Shown: piece by piece, positions 15,907-25,044 of the stretch
How the letters are laid out: every line of letters starts with the position of its first letter
Position numbering within the stretch: position 1 is the stretch's first letter
Source: Pelosinus sp. IPA-1
Lineage (GTDB): Bacteria > Bacillota > Negativicutes > DSM-13327
Direction of reading: 5' to 3'
DNA length: 37,342 bases
Assembly (NCBI RefSeq): GCF_030269905.1
Contig: NZ_BSVC01000017.1
Coordinates: 1-37,342, forward strand
Notes under the pieces: generated by a model
The model's input: only the letters and a program-made list of their open reading frames with translations
Told to the model about the DNA's origin: nothing
Databases searched by the model: none
Program-made: the position numbers and the translations under genes

Positions 15907-17037
15907 TTACGCACCTTTTTCCATGCCTTTAGGTTTAGCAAAAATCATTCGTCCAGCAGCAGTCTGTAGCACTGAGGTTACTAATACACCGATGGTATCC
16001 CCCATGTGTTTTTTACCACTATCAACAACAATCATTGTACCATCATCAAGGTAACCGATACCTTGACCAAGCTCTTTACCATCTTTTACAACATGAACTA
16101 CCATTTCCTCACCTGGCAACACGACAGGTTTCACAGAATTTGATAATTCATTAATATTAAGAACCGTTACACCTTGCAACTCAGCAACTTTATTTAAATT
16201 ATAATCGTTGGTGACAAGCTTTCCCTTAAGTAATTGTGCCAATTTAACCAGTTTTGAGTCTACTTCAACAATATCCTCAAAGTCCTGTTCATAAATCTCT
16301 ACATGCAAACCTAACTCCTTTTGCATACGATTTAAGATATCTAAACCTCGGCGCCCACGATTACGTTTAAGCAAGTCTGAAGAGTCAGCAATATGTTGCA
16401 ATTCCTCTAGTACAAATACAGGAACTACAAGAATTCCTTCCACAAATCCACTTGTACAGATATCCGCAATACGCCCATCAATAATGACACTCGTGTCTAG
16501 AATTTTATAGTGCGGTTTAGTAACTACTTTTTCCTTTTGCTTCTCTTTTCCTTTCCATGAGAAACCTACTAATAGTCCAACTATTTCTTCACGCTTATGA
16601 ATAGCAATATTTACCCCAAGATAACCTAAGATTATACTAATAATTCCTGGAACATAGCTACCAATAATCGGTATATGCATAAATGCAGATCCAATTAAGT
16701 TAGAAATAATTAAACCAACAGCCAGTCCTATCGAGCCTGCAATAACATCATACACTGGCATTTTATTAAGCCTTGCTTCTATCCAATACGTAAATTGCCA
16801 TAAATATTTGATACAAAAAGGTGCTAATAGATAACCAATTATCCCACCTGCTAAACCACCAAATGCAGCTAGCAAGATAGTGACCATCGTATCACTGCTG
16901 CTGATAAATCCTACCCGCAAAAATTCATCACTCACTATAGATGACAAGAAAGAACTGGTTCCTAACCACTTTGCTGTCATTACGCCTGAAATAGCCGCTA
17001 ATAGTGCAATGATAAATCTCAAAATTTTATCCAACAA
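15907..17037 (-). CDS. yacL: PIN/TRAM domain membrane protein (YacL type)
   Basis: About 376 residues. The first roughly 160 hold several membrane segments. A PIN nuclease-like domain follows, from KILDTSVIIDGRIADI through VTNDYNLNKVAELQG (Asp residues in the expected places), and then a C-terminal TRAM domain (VVHVVKDGKELGQGIGYLDD). The function of YacL-type proteins is not settled; RNA binding or cleavage is inferred from the fold. The start is probably TTG at 17037: AAGGAGGT sits 7 bases before it, while the ATG at 17124 lies upstream of the likely promoter (17063-17091). The neighbours carD-like and ispD match the conserved Firmicutes order. Confidence 0.9.
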   Translation of the reverse strand: MLDKILRFIIALLAAISGVMTAKWLGTSSFLSSIVSDEFLRVGFISSSDTMVTILLAAFGGLAGGIIGYLLAPFCIKYLWQFTYWIEARLNKMPVYDVIAGSIGLAVGLIISNLIGSAFMHIPIIGSYVPGIISIILGYLGVNIAIHKREEIVGLLVGFSWKGKEKQKEKVVTKPHYKILDTSVIIDGRIADICTSGFVEGILVVPVFVLEELQHIADSSDLLKRNRGRRGLDILNRMQKELGLHVEIYEQDFEDIVEVDSKLVKLAQLLKGKLVTNDYNLNKVAELQGVTVLNINELSNSVKPVVLPGEEMVVHVVKDGKELGQGIGYLDDGTMIVVDSGKKHMGDTIGVLVTSVLQTAAGRMIFAKPKGMEKGA

Positions 17038-17062
17038 AATTACACCTCCTTTACTATTTATT

Positions 17063-17091
17063 ATTATATAAGACTTTCCGCATTCCCACAA
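17063..17091 (-). promoter_or_regulatory. Promoter for yacL
   Basis: TTGTGG, a 17-base spacer and TATAAT on the minus strand, 26 bases before the inferred TTG start. It supports the shorter protein, since the upstream ATG at 17124 would not be in the transcript. Confidence 0.65.
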
Positions 17092-17146
17092 CCCTAGTAT
17101 CTTTACAATATAGGGTGGAAACATTATCTATTATATCCTAACATTA

Positions 17147-17180
17147 ACAAAAAAATACGTCAGTTGCCTGGCGTATTTTC
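17147..17180 (-). terminator. Terminator overlapping carD-like stop
   Basis: AATACGcCAG/CTGaCGTATT hairpin then a run of T. The 5' arm is formed by the last codons of the carD-like gene, so the stop codon lies in the hairpin. Confidence 0.75.
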
Positions 17181-17654
17181 TTGCATTAACTCATCTATCC
17201 ATTCTTCTATACTACCCAAATCTTTACCACAAGCTAAAACTAGTTCACTAACCATAATTTTTCTCGCGGTTTCGAGTAGTCTTCGTTCACCAGCTGACAG
17301 TTTTTTTGAATTATCCTGGAGCATAAGGTTCCGAACAACTTCAGCCACTTCATATATACTGCCAGTTTTTATTTTTGTTAAGTTTAAATTAAATCTCTTA
17401 TTCCAACTAGCCGTTTCTTGCACTGAAGTAGCCCTTAGTATATCTACAACTTTGGTAATTCCTACTTCGTCAATCACTTCTCTAAGACCAATATTTTCAA
17501 CATTTTTCATAGGAATCATCACTCTCATACCACCGTAAGGCATCGTAAGAATATAATAATCTTGCAGTTGTCCAAACACTTCATGCTTTTCAATTGCCTC
17601 AATGACACCTGCACCATGCATGGGATATACCACTTTGTCCCCTATAGCTAACAT
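17160..17654 (-). CDS. CarD/CdnL-type transcription regulator
   Basis: A 164-residue protein. Residues 1-60 form the CarD/TRCF-like RNA polymerase interaction domain (MLAIGDKVVYPMHGAGVIEA, YYILTMPYGGMRVMIP). The C-terminal part is helical (VAEVVRNLMLQDNSKKLSAG, then ERRLLETARKI). CarD-family proteins bind the RNA polymerase beta subunit and stabilise open promoter complexes, often at rRNA promoters. I start at the ATG at 17654 because AGGAG lies 8 bases before it and the -10 box lies at 17677-17682; the frame upstream to 17747 crosses the promoter. It is monocistronic, with its own consensus promoter and terminator. Confidence 0.92.
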   Translation of the reverse strand: MLAIGDKVVYPMHGAGVIEAIEKHEVFGQLQDYYILTMPYGGMRVMIPMKNVENIGLREVIDEVGITKVVDILRATSVQETASWNKRFNLNLTKIKTGSIYEVAEVVRNLMLQDNSKKLSAGERRLLETARKIMVSELVLACGKDLGSIEEWIDELMQENTPGN

Positions 17655-17676
17655 AGCATCAACTCCTATGCTACGT

Positions 17677-17705
17677 AGTATAACACAAATAAAACACATT
17701 GTCAA
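17677..17705 (-). promoter_or_regulatory. Strong promoter for carD-like gene
   Basis: TTGACA, a 17-base spacer and TATACT on the minus strand, 22 bases before the ATG at 17654. This is nearly exact sigma-A consensus. Confidence 0.85.
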
Positions 17706-17800
17706 AATTGTATATTTTAGCATAGCGCAATAATTATTGTCAAACATTATTTTATTCCCTTATGATCGCTATTTTTGACGGAAATCGTGAATTACCTACT

Positions 17801-17824
17801 TAAATGGCTAATTATAGCCATTTA
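17801..17824. repeat. Perfect inverted repeat in divergent region
   Basis: Arms TAAATGGCTA and TAGCCATTTA (10 bases each) surround ATTA. The element lies between the divergent carD-like and Cys-rich genes, outside both promoters and without a U-tract, so an operator is more likely than a terminator. The function is not known. Confidence 0.5.
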
Positions 17825-17890
17825 GAATATTATGAATTTAATTAAGATTTACATAAAAAATTTTAAATTGCAAATTCATCTTCTACAATA

Positions 17891-17920
17891 TTGACAATCA
17901 TAGATTGATATTTATATAAT
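17891..17920 (+). promoter_or_regulatory. Promoter for Cys-rich orphan gene
   Basis: TTGACA, an 18-base spacer and TATAAT on the plus strand, 24 bases before the ATG at 17945. Confidence 0.8.
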
Positions 17921-17944
17921 TAATACAAAGTGAGGTGTTTCGTA

Positions 17945-18337
17945 ATGGATGAAAAATGCTCTGATTTCCAAACCGCTGTAGATGATTACTTAATTCGCCA
18001 TCGCAGTATCCTTGATATTATGACAAAATACCAAGAGGCAAGTGCCAGAGTCAATCGTGCTTTTGCCAAATCAGTTACAGAATGCGGTTGCGTAACAGTA
18101 AATGCCACCCGCCAGCAAGCACCTGCTGACATCGAATATAGCCACTTGAAAAAGTTCATGTCTTCTCATTTATCAGGTGAGCCTTGCGAACAGTGTAAAG
18201 AAATAATAACCAAAGAATTAGGACATAGTCTATTTTATTTAGCTGCACTTTGCAACTTATCAGGAATTAGCCTCAATGAAGTAATGCACAAAGAATGTAA
18301 CACTGTTACCACTTTGGGATTTTTTCATTTATCCTAA
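17945..18337 (+). CDS. Cys-rich MazG-like protein, unknown function
   Basis: A 130-residue protein, predicted mostly helical. The ATG at 17945 follows GAGGTG by 7 bases. Seven cysteines stand out, with CGC at 47-49 and CEQC at 81-84, suggesting a metal site or disulfide switch. The C-terminal segment ELGHSLFYLAALCNLSGISL followed by NEV resembles the helix pair of MazG-like NTP pyrophosphatases (EELGDVLFYL...). The usual acidic residue is His here, so catalysis is doubtful. I cannot name a family with confidence. It is a single gene with its own strong promoter and terminator, divergent from carD-like and upstream of spoIIP. Confidence 0.75.
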   Translation: MDEKCSDFQTAVDDYLIRHRSILDIMTKYQEASARVNRAFAKSVTECGCVTVNATRQQAPADIEYSHLKKFMSSHLSGEPCEQCKEIITKELGHSLFYLAALCNLSGISLNEVMHKECNTVTTLGFFHLS

Positions 18338-18371
18338 TATTGGACAATTAAAACTGCTTATTTCTACTGTA

Positions 18372-18402
18372 AAACGCGACTAATAATAGTCGCGTTTTTT
18401 TA
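18372..18402 (+). terminator. Terminator of Cys-rich orphan gene
   Basis: AAACGCGACT/AGTCGCGTTT stem with a 6-base loop, followed by a T-rich tract on the plus strand. Confidence 0.85.
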
Positions 18403-18507
18403 TTACATAAAGAAATTAGCATAGGGACATGATACAAATATGCAGGAGGTTGTGATTATTTTTGCCATCCTCAATGTCGCTTATTTAAAATGTAACGGGG
18501 TGAAATC

Positions 18508-19671
18508 ATGTCTACTTTCCTAGTAATAATCATCACGCTCCTATTCTCATTTTCTTCCCTTCCTTACGCTTTGGCCGCCAATTCCTCCGATAGTGACGAA
18601 GTAGCATCTGGCTATAACACGATAGTGGATGAGAATAATAATGTTATTTTACAACTAGGCCTAACCCTTCATGTTGGTGATGAATATATTAACGAGGATA
18701 ATAATCTTTATGAAATTACTCTTATTGAAGGCTCGTTAGCTAAAGCTCGCTTTATTAAAGCTGAATCAAGTCTTTCTCTACGTACCATTTCGATACCCGT
18801 CCAAGGAACACCAGCTGGTTATCAGCCGCTAATTGCCATTTATCACACTCACAATGACGAGTCATATATCCCCACTGATACTGTTGCAACTGAGCCAGGT
18901 AAAGGCAGTATTATGTTGGTAGGCGATAGTCTAAGTAATCGTCTTAATGAGTTAGGTTATCAAACGGAACATGACAAAACCCTTCACGAGCCTCACGATG
19001 CGAATGCTTACCAGCGTTCTAGACGTACCTTTATGAGATTACTGGAACGTCAGCCTGCAGCATTGTTTGACATTCACCGTGATAGCGCACCGCTTACATA
19101 CTATCAAACAACGATCAACGGAGAAGATACTGCGAGAATCTTATTAGTAGTCGGCCAGCAAAACCAAAATCGTGAAACGACTCTGCAATATGCCAAGACA
19201 ATAAAAGCGAATGCGGATGCAACCTATCAAGGATTAATTCGTGGTATATTTATTGCCCATGGAAATTATAACCAGGATTTAAATCCTCATTCTATGCTCG
19301 TCGAAGTGGGTACCCAATACAATACAAGAGAGGCTGCACAACGTAGCGCTGCATTATTTGCCGATGTCATTCCATCTATTATTAGTCCAAATCCAATGAC
19401 TGCTGCTCCTTCACCAGCCGCCGTGTCAGATGCAGAAAATTCCCCTCCTACAACAGACACTGCTCAAGGGATTGTAGCAAATGTAGTATCAGAAGAAAAT
19501 AAAGCTGCGCTTTATGATATCTTCTCAATTGCAGGCGCAGTACTCGTTAGCACTATCGCTTATCTTTATCTTAGCACTGGCAGTTGGCAAGAAGCCAAGA
19601 ATAAGCTCTACAAATTTTATAAATATGAATTCACTAATTTTTTAGGCCCACGCAGAAAAAGAAAAGATTAA
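18508..19671 (+). CDS. spoIIP: Stage II sporulation protein P (SpoIIP)
   Basis: A 387-residue cell-wall hydrolase of the SpoIIP family, the amidase/endopeptidase that works with SpoIID to thin septal peptidoglycan during engulfment. A signal peptide or anchor occupies residues 1-23 (ending ALAAN). Residues 36-84 are a small domain that recurs in the next gene. The catalytic domain follows, with IYHTHNDESYIP (His113, His115, Glu118), FDIHRDSAP and LVEVGTQYNTREAAQRSA. A low-complexity Pro/Ala linker (about 300-325) leads to a C-terminal membrane segment (about 336-357) and a basic tail (GPRRKRKD). Having a hydrophobic segment at both ends is worth noting. The ATG follows GGGGTGA. Confidence 0.9.
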   Translation: MSTFLVIIITLLFSFSSLPYALAANSSDSDEVASGYNTIVDENNNVILQLGLTLHVGDEYINEDNNLYEITLIEGSLAKARFIKAESSLSLRTISIPVQGTPAGYQPLIAIYHTHNDESYIPTDTVATEPGKGSIMLVGDSLSNRLNELGYQTEHDKTLHEPHDANAYQRSRRTFMRLLERQPAALFDIHRDSAPLTYYQTTINGEDTARILLVVGQQNQNRETTLQYAKTIKANADATYQGLIRGIFIAHGNYNQDLNPHSMLVEVGTQYNTREAAQRSAALFADVIPSIISPNPMTAAPSPAAVSDAENSPPTTDTAQGIVANVVSEENKAALYDIFSIAGAVLVSTIAYLYLSTGSWQEAKNKLYKFYKYEFTNFLGPRRKRKD

Positions 19672-19695
19672 TACATCTCCCAAGGAGTTGTTATC

Positions 19696-20022
19696 ATGGT
19701 ATTCAAGCGTCCTTTTCTATGGTTAACAGGGGGCATTTTACTGGTAAGCATTATTGCTTTCAGCTTTTTACATCTCTTGCCTCTTAATATCTTTTCAATT
19801 CAACAAAAACCAGAACCAGAGCCTCAAAAAGTATATGATTACTACCTCGTTGTTGATGAAAAAGATGGTCATACCTTGATGTATGTACCTTTAGTGGTAT
19901 CTGTTGGAGATGAAGTTCTTTCTGAGGAAAATAAACTCTATAAAGTTGTAAGAATAGAAGAAAACCGAGCTTATGCTCGGTTTGTCGAAGACATTAATTT
20001 AGAAAAATATAAAAAGAAATAA
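19696..20022 (+). CDS. Membrane-anchored protein sharing SpoIIP N-terminal domain
   Basis: A 108-residue protein with an N-terminal membrane segment (about 9-31), a Pro/Glu-rich linker (KPEPEPQ) and a 50-residue outer domain. That domain matches residues 36-84 of the preceding SpoIIP. VDE (53-55 here, 40-42 there), VGDE (70-73 and 56-59), EN/DN-x-LY (78-82 and 64-68), an IE pair and ARF (94-96 and 80-82) fall in the same order and spacing. The gene starts 25 bases after spoIIP with AAGGAG 10-11 bases before its ATG, so the two are an operon. A partner or modulator role for SpoIIP is inference. No known family is recognised. Confidence 0.78.
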   Translation: MVFKRPFLWLTGGILLVSIIAFSFLHLLPLNIFSIQQKPEPEPQKVYDYYLVVDEKDGHTLMYVPLVVSVGDEVLSEENKLYKVVRIEENRAYARFVEDINLEKYKKK

Positions 20023-20051
20023 TATCATATCTACCATCATCTGTATTACAT

Positions 20052-21128
20052 TCATACATGACGGTCTAGCAGTGCTTGTTCTCGCACTCGCTTTAGGCCG
20101 TCCTTTATTGTTTTTGCCCGAACTTCACCAATCCCCTCTACATCGTCAAGTTCGGTAGTGGTTGCATTATAAATACAATGTAAGGTTCGGAAATGGGTTA
20201 CTAAATTATCTACAATAGACATAGGTAACCGAGGTATGCGGCTCAACACCCGATAACCTCGAGGTACTACAGGTATATCTAGCGCATTCGGGGTCGTTCC
20301 GTAGCCTAATATACGGCATATAGTATAAGGTTCTAAACTTTCCTCTGGCAATGCAGCTAACTGTTCACGAACCTGCTGAAAATTCTGAGCCCCATTACAA
20401 TAGTCTTTAAGCAACAGTTCCATATCGTCTTGTTCAGATAATAATTCTTCCATTTGCATATTGACCAAGCGACCTTCACTGCCTAATTCTATTATATGAC
20501 GCTCAACTTCTCTAGCAATCCGGTTCACATGTTCAACACGAATAACAATCTCAGCCACGTCCAATAATGTAACAAAATCTTCGAACTCTAAGGCACTTAG
20601 ATTCGTTAAACTCCTGACTAAAACCTTACGATACTTTTCCAAAGTTTGTAACGCTTGGTTGGCTCTGCTTAAGCTTACTGTAATATCTTTAAGAGTATAC
20701 CTTAAGTTACCAAGATACATGGTAATTAGATTACGTCTTTGTGAAATTGCAATGACAAGTCCTCCGGTTTGCCTTGCAACCCTTTCCGCCGTACGATGCC
20801 TTGTACCTGTTTCCGTTGTAGGAATTTTGGAATCAGGAACTAATTGAGCATTGGCATATAGGATATGTTTTAAGTCCGAAGACAAAATCAAAGCACCGTC
20901 CATTTTACCTAATTCATAAAATCCTGCAGGAGTGTACTCACAATTTAAAGAGAACCCACCATCTACCACATCCATTAAGGGCTGATTATTACCAACAAGC
21001 ACTAAGACGCCCATCTTCGCCCGCAAAATATTTTCCAAACCTTCTCGTAGGGGTGTCCCAGGTACTAATTTCTTAATTGTTTTAATAAATTTTGCGTCCC
21101 ATAATTTATCTTCTCGGTTCTTCGTCAT
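20052..21128 (-). CDS. disA: Diadenylate cyclase DisA, DNA integrity scanner
   Basis: A 358-residue protein that makes cyclic di-AMP from ATP and reports on DNA damage before sporulation. The N-terminal DAC domain has the DGA motif (KMDGALILSSD) and the RHR motif (GTRHRTAERVARQTGG). A helical spine follows, then the C-terminal helix-hairpin-helix DNA-binding domain (LDDVEGIGEVRAKTIKDGL). The start codon overlaps the radA stop as ATGA, the conserved radA-disA pair of Firmicutes. The length is typical (about 355-360). Confidence 0.97.
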   Translation of the reverse strand: MTKNREDKLWDAKFIKTIKKLVPGTPLREGLENILRAKMGVLVLVGNNQPLMDVVDGGFSLNCEYTPAGFYELGKMDGALILSSDLKHILYANAQLVPDSKIPTTETGTRHRTAERVARQTGGLVIAISQRRNLITMYLGNLRYTLKDITVSLSRANQALQTLEKYRKVLVRSLTNLSALEFEDFVTLLDVAEIVIRVEHVNRIAREVERHIIELGSEGRLVNMQMEELLSEQDDMELLLKDYCNGAQNFQQVREQLAALPEESLEPYTICRILGYGTTPNALDIPVVPRGYRVLSRIPRLPMSIVDNLVTHFRTLHCIYNATTTELDDVEGIGEVRAKTIKDGLKRVREQALLDRHV

Positions 21129-22489
21129 ACAAACACTGCCTCCATCGCTTCTAGTACATTACTCACTCCGACTATTTTAAGTCCTTGCTGGCGAATTTTA
21201 AGTCCAGTCATATTCCCCGCAGGAATAACAAACCGTTTAAAACCCATGGTAGCTGCCTCACTAATACGTACATCTACCCTCGACACCATACGTACCTCAC
21301 CAGTCAAACCAACCTCCCCCATAACAACAGTTCGCGCATCAAGTGAAACGTTGCGAAAACTAGAAGCGACAGCTAAGATGACAGCTAAATCTGCTGCAGG
21401 TTCAGTAATACGAATGCCTCCTACTGCGTTTACATAGGCATCTTGGTTGGCTAAGGTTAAACCTACCCTTTTTTCTAATACCGCCATTAGAAGAATGAGT
21501 CGATTGTAATCAAAACCAGCCGCCATACGTCTAGGCATGCCAAAACAGGTTGTACTAACCAAGGCTTGAATCTCAATAAGTAAAGGTCTAACTCCCTCCA
21601 TACAAGCAAGAACTACTGATCCTGGTGCACTTTCTGCTCTTTCAGACAACAGTAACCCGGAAGGATTTTTTACCTCCATTAAACCTTCTTCTTCCATGGA
21701 AAAAATTCCACTCTCATGGGTAGAACCGAAACGGTTTTTTATCGCCCTCAAGACACGGAAAGCATAACTTTTTTCACCTTCAAAATATAGAACCACATCC
21801 ACCATATGCTCTAAAATTCTCGGACCGGCAATGTTACCTTCTTTTGTCACATGCCCAATTATCGCAATCGGGATTCCACTTTCTTTTGCTAAACGTAAAA
21901 GTTTTCCAGTGGATTCACGCACCTGGCCTACACTACCTGGAGCGGAGGGAATTTCTGGACTATACATAGTCTGAATCGAATCAATAATCATCAATGCAGG
22001 CTTAAGACGATTTGCAGCTACTGCGATATCGTCCAGATTGGTTTCCGTCATTATCAATAATTTATCACTTAATTTGTTAAGACGCTCAGCTCGCATTTTC
22101 GTTTGTGCGGCCGATTCTTCACCAGAGACATATAATACCGTTCCATATGTTTGACTTACACTGCAAGCCACTTGTAAGAGCATAGTAGATTTACCAATAC
22201 CAGGGTCACCACCAATTAAAATAAGAGCACCTGGTACAATACCGCCACCTAACACCCGATCAAACTCTCCTACACCAGTTGCTAATCTTGGTACTGGAAA
22301 GTTATCCACTTCCGTAATTGGACGTGGTTTTGCACCACTACTGGTACTATGGCGATTTTTCCCATCTACCTTACCTAACGTTTCCTCAACCATGCTATTC
22401 CACGCTTCACAACCTGGACACCGCCCGAGCCATTTGGGCGAATCAGCACCGCACTCTTGGCAGACAAAATGAATTTTAGTTTTAGACAA
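21125..22489 (-). CDS. radA: DNA repair protein RadA
   Basis: A 454-residue RecA-like ATPase and helicase used in recombination intermediate processing. It begins with a four-cysteine zinc finger (CQECG and CPGCEAW, residues about 10-30), followed by Walker A GGDPGIGKSTML. The RadA-specific KNRFGS motif appears as IKNRFGSTHESG, and the C-terminal third is Lon protease-like. The start is TTG at 22489, with AAGGGG 8 bases upstream. Downstream it overlaps disA by ATGA. A terminator-like hairpin separates it from clpC, so read-through or a local promoter must supply transcription. Confidence 0.96.
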   Translation of the reverse strand: MSKTKIHFVCQECGADSPKWLGRCPGCEAWNSMVEETLGKVDGKNRHSTSSGAKPRPITEVDNFPVPRLATGVGEFDRVLGGGIVPGALILIGGDPGIGKSTMLLQVACSVSQTYGTVLYVSGEESAAQTKMRAERLNKLSDKLLIMTETNLDDIAVAANRLKPALMIIDSIQTMYSPEIPSAPGSVGQVRESTGKLLRLAKESGIPIAIIGHVTKEGNIAGPRILEHMVDVVLYFEGEKSYAFRVLRAIKNRFGSTHESGIFSMEEEGLMEVKNPSGLLLSERAESAPGSVVLACMEGVRPLLIEIQALVSTTCFGMPRRMAAGFDYNRLILLMAVLEKRVGLTLANQDAYVNAVGGIRITEPAADLAVILAVASSFRNVSLDARTVVMGEVGLTGEVRMVSRVDVRISEAATMGFKRFVIPAGNMTGLKIRQQGLKIVGVSNVLEAMEAVFV

Positions 22490-22505
22490 TCCCGTTACCC
22501 CTTCT

Positions 22506-22560
22506 CAAAAAACAAGCACTTTATAACACGCAAATATATAGTTGCTATTATAAAGTGCTC
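22506..22560 (-). terminator. Terminator between clpC and radA
   Basis: A 12-base-pair stem AGCACTTTATAA/TTATAAAGTGCT is followed by TGTTTTTTG on the minus strand, between the clpC stop and the radA start. It would limit read-through of the heat-shock operon into radA-disA. Confidence 0.75.
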
Positions 22561-22601
22561 TTCGCTTTATTTCATTTGTTTTCCTGCAAAAATGGCATTA
22601 T

Positions 22602-25043
22602 TTATTGTTTTTTCGTCAATTTCACTTTTCCGTCTTCATCCACATCAATCAACACGGTATCGCCACTTGTAACTTGCCGGCGCAGCATTAATTCAGCGAT
22701 TTCGTCTTCTATTAATTTTTGAATAGCACGTCTAAGTGGCCTAGCGCCATAAGCATAATCTCGCCCTTCTTTAACTAGTTCTGATTTTGCCCTATCGCTA
22801 CATTCCAATGATAAGTTATTATCCTGCAAACGCTTACTAACTTCCTCTAGCATAATGTCGACAATCTGAGTCAGTTCTTTATCGTTTAGACTACTAAATA
22901 CGATCAGTTCATCAACACGATTAATAAATTCTGGGCGGAAAGTTCGTTTTACTTCTTCCATAACTCTATTTTTAGCATTTTCAGCTTCATTATTTACTTT
23001 ATCATCTGCTAAAAATCCTAAGGCAGTATTATCTTTTCGTAAGTGCTTAGCCCCGACATTGGAGGTCATAATAATTACTGTATTCTTGAAATCAACTTTA
23101 CGACCTTGACTATCTGTCAACCTCCCATCTTCTAACACTTGTAACAAAATATTAAATACATCAAAATGGGCTTTTTCTATTTCATCTAATAAGATGACTG
23201 AATAAGGTTTACGCCTTACTGCATCCGTCAGCTGACCTCCTTCATCAAAACCGATATACCCAGGAGGTGCACCAATTAAGCGAGATACTGTATGTTTCTC
23301 CATATACTCTGACATATCTAAACGAATCATAGAATCTTCATCACTGAACAAAGCAGCAGCCAATGCTTTTGCTAGTTCCGTTTTACCAACACCTGTTGGT
23401 CCTAAGAAAATAAAGGAACCAATGGGACGTTTTGGATCTTTAAGCCCTGCTCTAGCTCGCCGCACTGCTCTGGCTACTGATTTGATAGCATCGTGCTGAC
23501 CAATTACTCTTTTATGCAATTCCTCTTCCAGATTTAGTAAACGTTCCGCTTCTTCTTGGGCCAATTTTTCAACGGGAATACCTGTCCAAACCGCTACAAT
23601 ATGAGCTATCTCTTGACCAGAGACGACAAGTTGCTCGTTGCCTTGCTGTTTCCATTCTTTTTGTTTGCTATCTAATTCTTCTTTTAGCTTTTTTTCTTCA
23701 TCACGAAGACGAGCTGCCTGCTCATATTCTTGTACTGCAATGGCGGCTTCTTTTTCTGTCTGCACTTGTTTTAATTCTTTTTCTAGTTCTTTCACATTGG
23801 TTGGTGAAGAAAAAGTTTTAAGGCGGACTCTTGCTGCGGCTTCATCCATTAAATCTATGGCCTTGTCTGGTAGAAAACGGTCGGAAATGTAGCGATGGGA
23901 TAGGGTAACTGCAGCTTCAATCGCTTCATCAGTAATACTAATCCGATGGAAAGCTTCGTACTTATCACGGATGCCCTTCAAGATGCTAATCGCATCTTCT
24001 ACAGATGGTTCGTTTACTGTAATTGGCTGAAAACGACGTTCCAAAGCCGCATCCTTTTCAATATACTTTTTGTACTCATTGAGGGTGGTAGCACCAATTA
24101 CTTGTATTTCACCACGAGCTAAGGTAGGTTTTAAAATATTTGCGGCATCTATGGCCCCTTCTGCCGCACCAGCACCAATTAAGGTATGCAATTCGTCAAT
24201 AAACAAAATTACATTACCATCTTGCCTTACCTCTTCCATAACTTTCTTTAGACGTTCTTCAAATTCACCCCGATACTTAGAACCTGCAACCAAGGAAGCC
24301 ATGTTAAGAGATACAACTCTTTTTACTCTGAGCATCTCAGGCACATTGTTTTGCACAATACGTTGTGCTAAGCCTTCTGCAATTGCAGTCTTGCCTACCC
24401 CAGGCTCACCAATCAATACAGGATTATTTTTTGTACGTCGACTCAAAACTTGTAAGACACGTTCAATCTCTATCTCCCGCCCAATAACAGGATCAATTTT
24501 CCCCTCTCGAGCTAATTTATTAAGATCGCGGCCAAACTCCTCGAGGGTAGGTGTATTGGAATTTTGTTGTTTTCCCCCAGCTTGTGGATTTACTCCCTGC
24601 CCTGAAGGAGCAAACCCACTCAAAAGTTCCGTTACTTTTTGACTTACTACTTGAACATCAATGCCAAGTCCATTTAGTATTTGGGTTGCTATGCCTTCCC
24701 CTTCTTGCAATAGACCAAGCAATAAGTGCTCTGTACCCACGTAATTATGGCCTAAGCCAGCTGCCACTTCAATTGCTAACTCAATACAACGTTTAGCACG
24801 AGGTGTATAGGCTACTTGTGAGTTATTCCCTTTGCCGCGCCCCACGATTTGTTCTACCGCAGAACGAATGGTTTCAATCGTAATATCTAGGGATAATAGC
24901 CCTTTTGCTGCTACCCCCTCTTTTTCATGCAGTAAACCTAACAATAGATGTTCTGTACCTACATAATCATGACCTAACCCCACCGCTTCTTGCTGTGCAA
25001 AGTATAGAGCTTTTTGCGCTCTTTCTGTAAAACGTCCTAACAT
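22602..25043 (-). CDS. clpC: ATP-dependent Clp protease ATPase subunit ClpC
   Basis: An 813-residue AAA+ unfoldase that feeds substrates, including arginine-phosphorylated proteins, to ClpP. It has two N-terminal repeats (residues 1-145, with the motif [10 protein letters not shown] twice). The first AAA module carries Walker A GEPGVGKT at 212-219 and Walker [16 protein letters not shown]-like coiled middle domain follows ([14 protein letters not shown]), then the second AAA module with [15 protein letters not shown]. The McsA/McsB partners are encoded just upstream, with one base between the mcsB stop and the clpC start, so the operon is tight. The first gene, ctsR, is the repressor of the module. 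Confidence 0.98.
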   Translation of the reverse strand: MLGRFTERAQKALYFAQQEAVGLGHDYVGTEHLLLGLLHEKEGVAAKGLLSLDITIETIRSAVEQIVGRGKGNNSQVAYTPRAKRCIELAIEVAAGLGHNYVGTEHLLLGLLQEGEGIATQILNGLGIDVQVVSQKVTELLSGFAPSGQGVNPQAGGKQQNSNTPTLEEFGRDLNKLAREGKIDPVIGREIEIERVLQVLSRRTKNNPVLIGEPGVGKTAIAEGLAQRIVQNNVPEMLRVKRVVSLNMASLVAGSKYRGEFEERLKKVMEEVRQDGNVILFIDELHTLIGAGAAEGAIDAANILKPTLARGEIQVIGATTLNEYKKYIEKDAALERRFQPITVNEPSVEDAISILKGIRDKYEAFHRISITDEAIEAAVTLSHRYISDRFLPDKAIDLMDEAAARVRLKTFSSPTNVKELEKELKQVQTEKEAAIAVQEYEQAARLRDEEKKLKEELDSKQKEWKQQGNEQLVVSGQEIAHIVAVWTGIPVEKLAQEEAERLLNLEEELHKRVIGQHDAIKSVARAVRRARAGLKDPKRPIGSFIFLGPTGVGKTELAKALAAALFSDEDSMIRLDMSEYMEKHTVSRLIGAPPGYIGFDEGGQLTDAVRRKPYSVILLDEIEKAHFDVFNILLQVLEDGRLTDSQGRKVDFKNTVIIMTSNVGAKHLRKDNTALGFLADDKVNNEAENAKNRVMEEVKRTFRPEFINRVDELIVFSSLNDKELTQIVDIMLEEVSKRLQDNNLSLECSDRAKSELVKEGRDYAYGARPLRRAIQKLIEDEIAELMLRRQVTSGDTVLIDVDEDGKVKLTKKQ

Positions 25044-25044
25044 T

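Noticed and set aside
18431-18438. GATACAAA as a sigma-E -10 element for spoIIP
   Set aside because: It matches the -10 consensus only partly, and no good -35 element lies at the right distance.
24070-24642. 190-codon plus-strand frame inside clpC
   Set aside because: It is antisense to a strongly conserved coding region, with Ser/Pro-rich shadow composition and no ribosome binding site.
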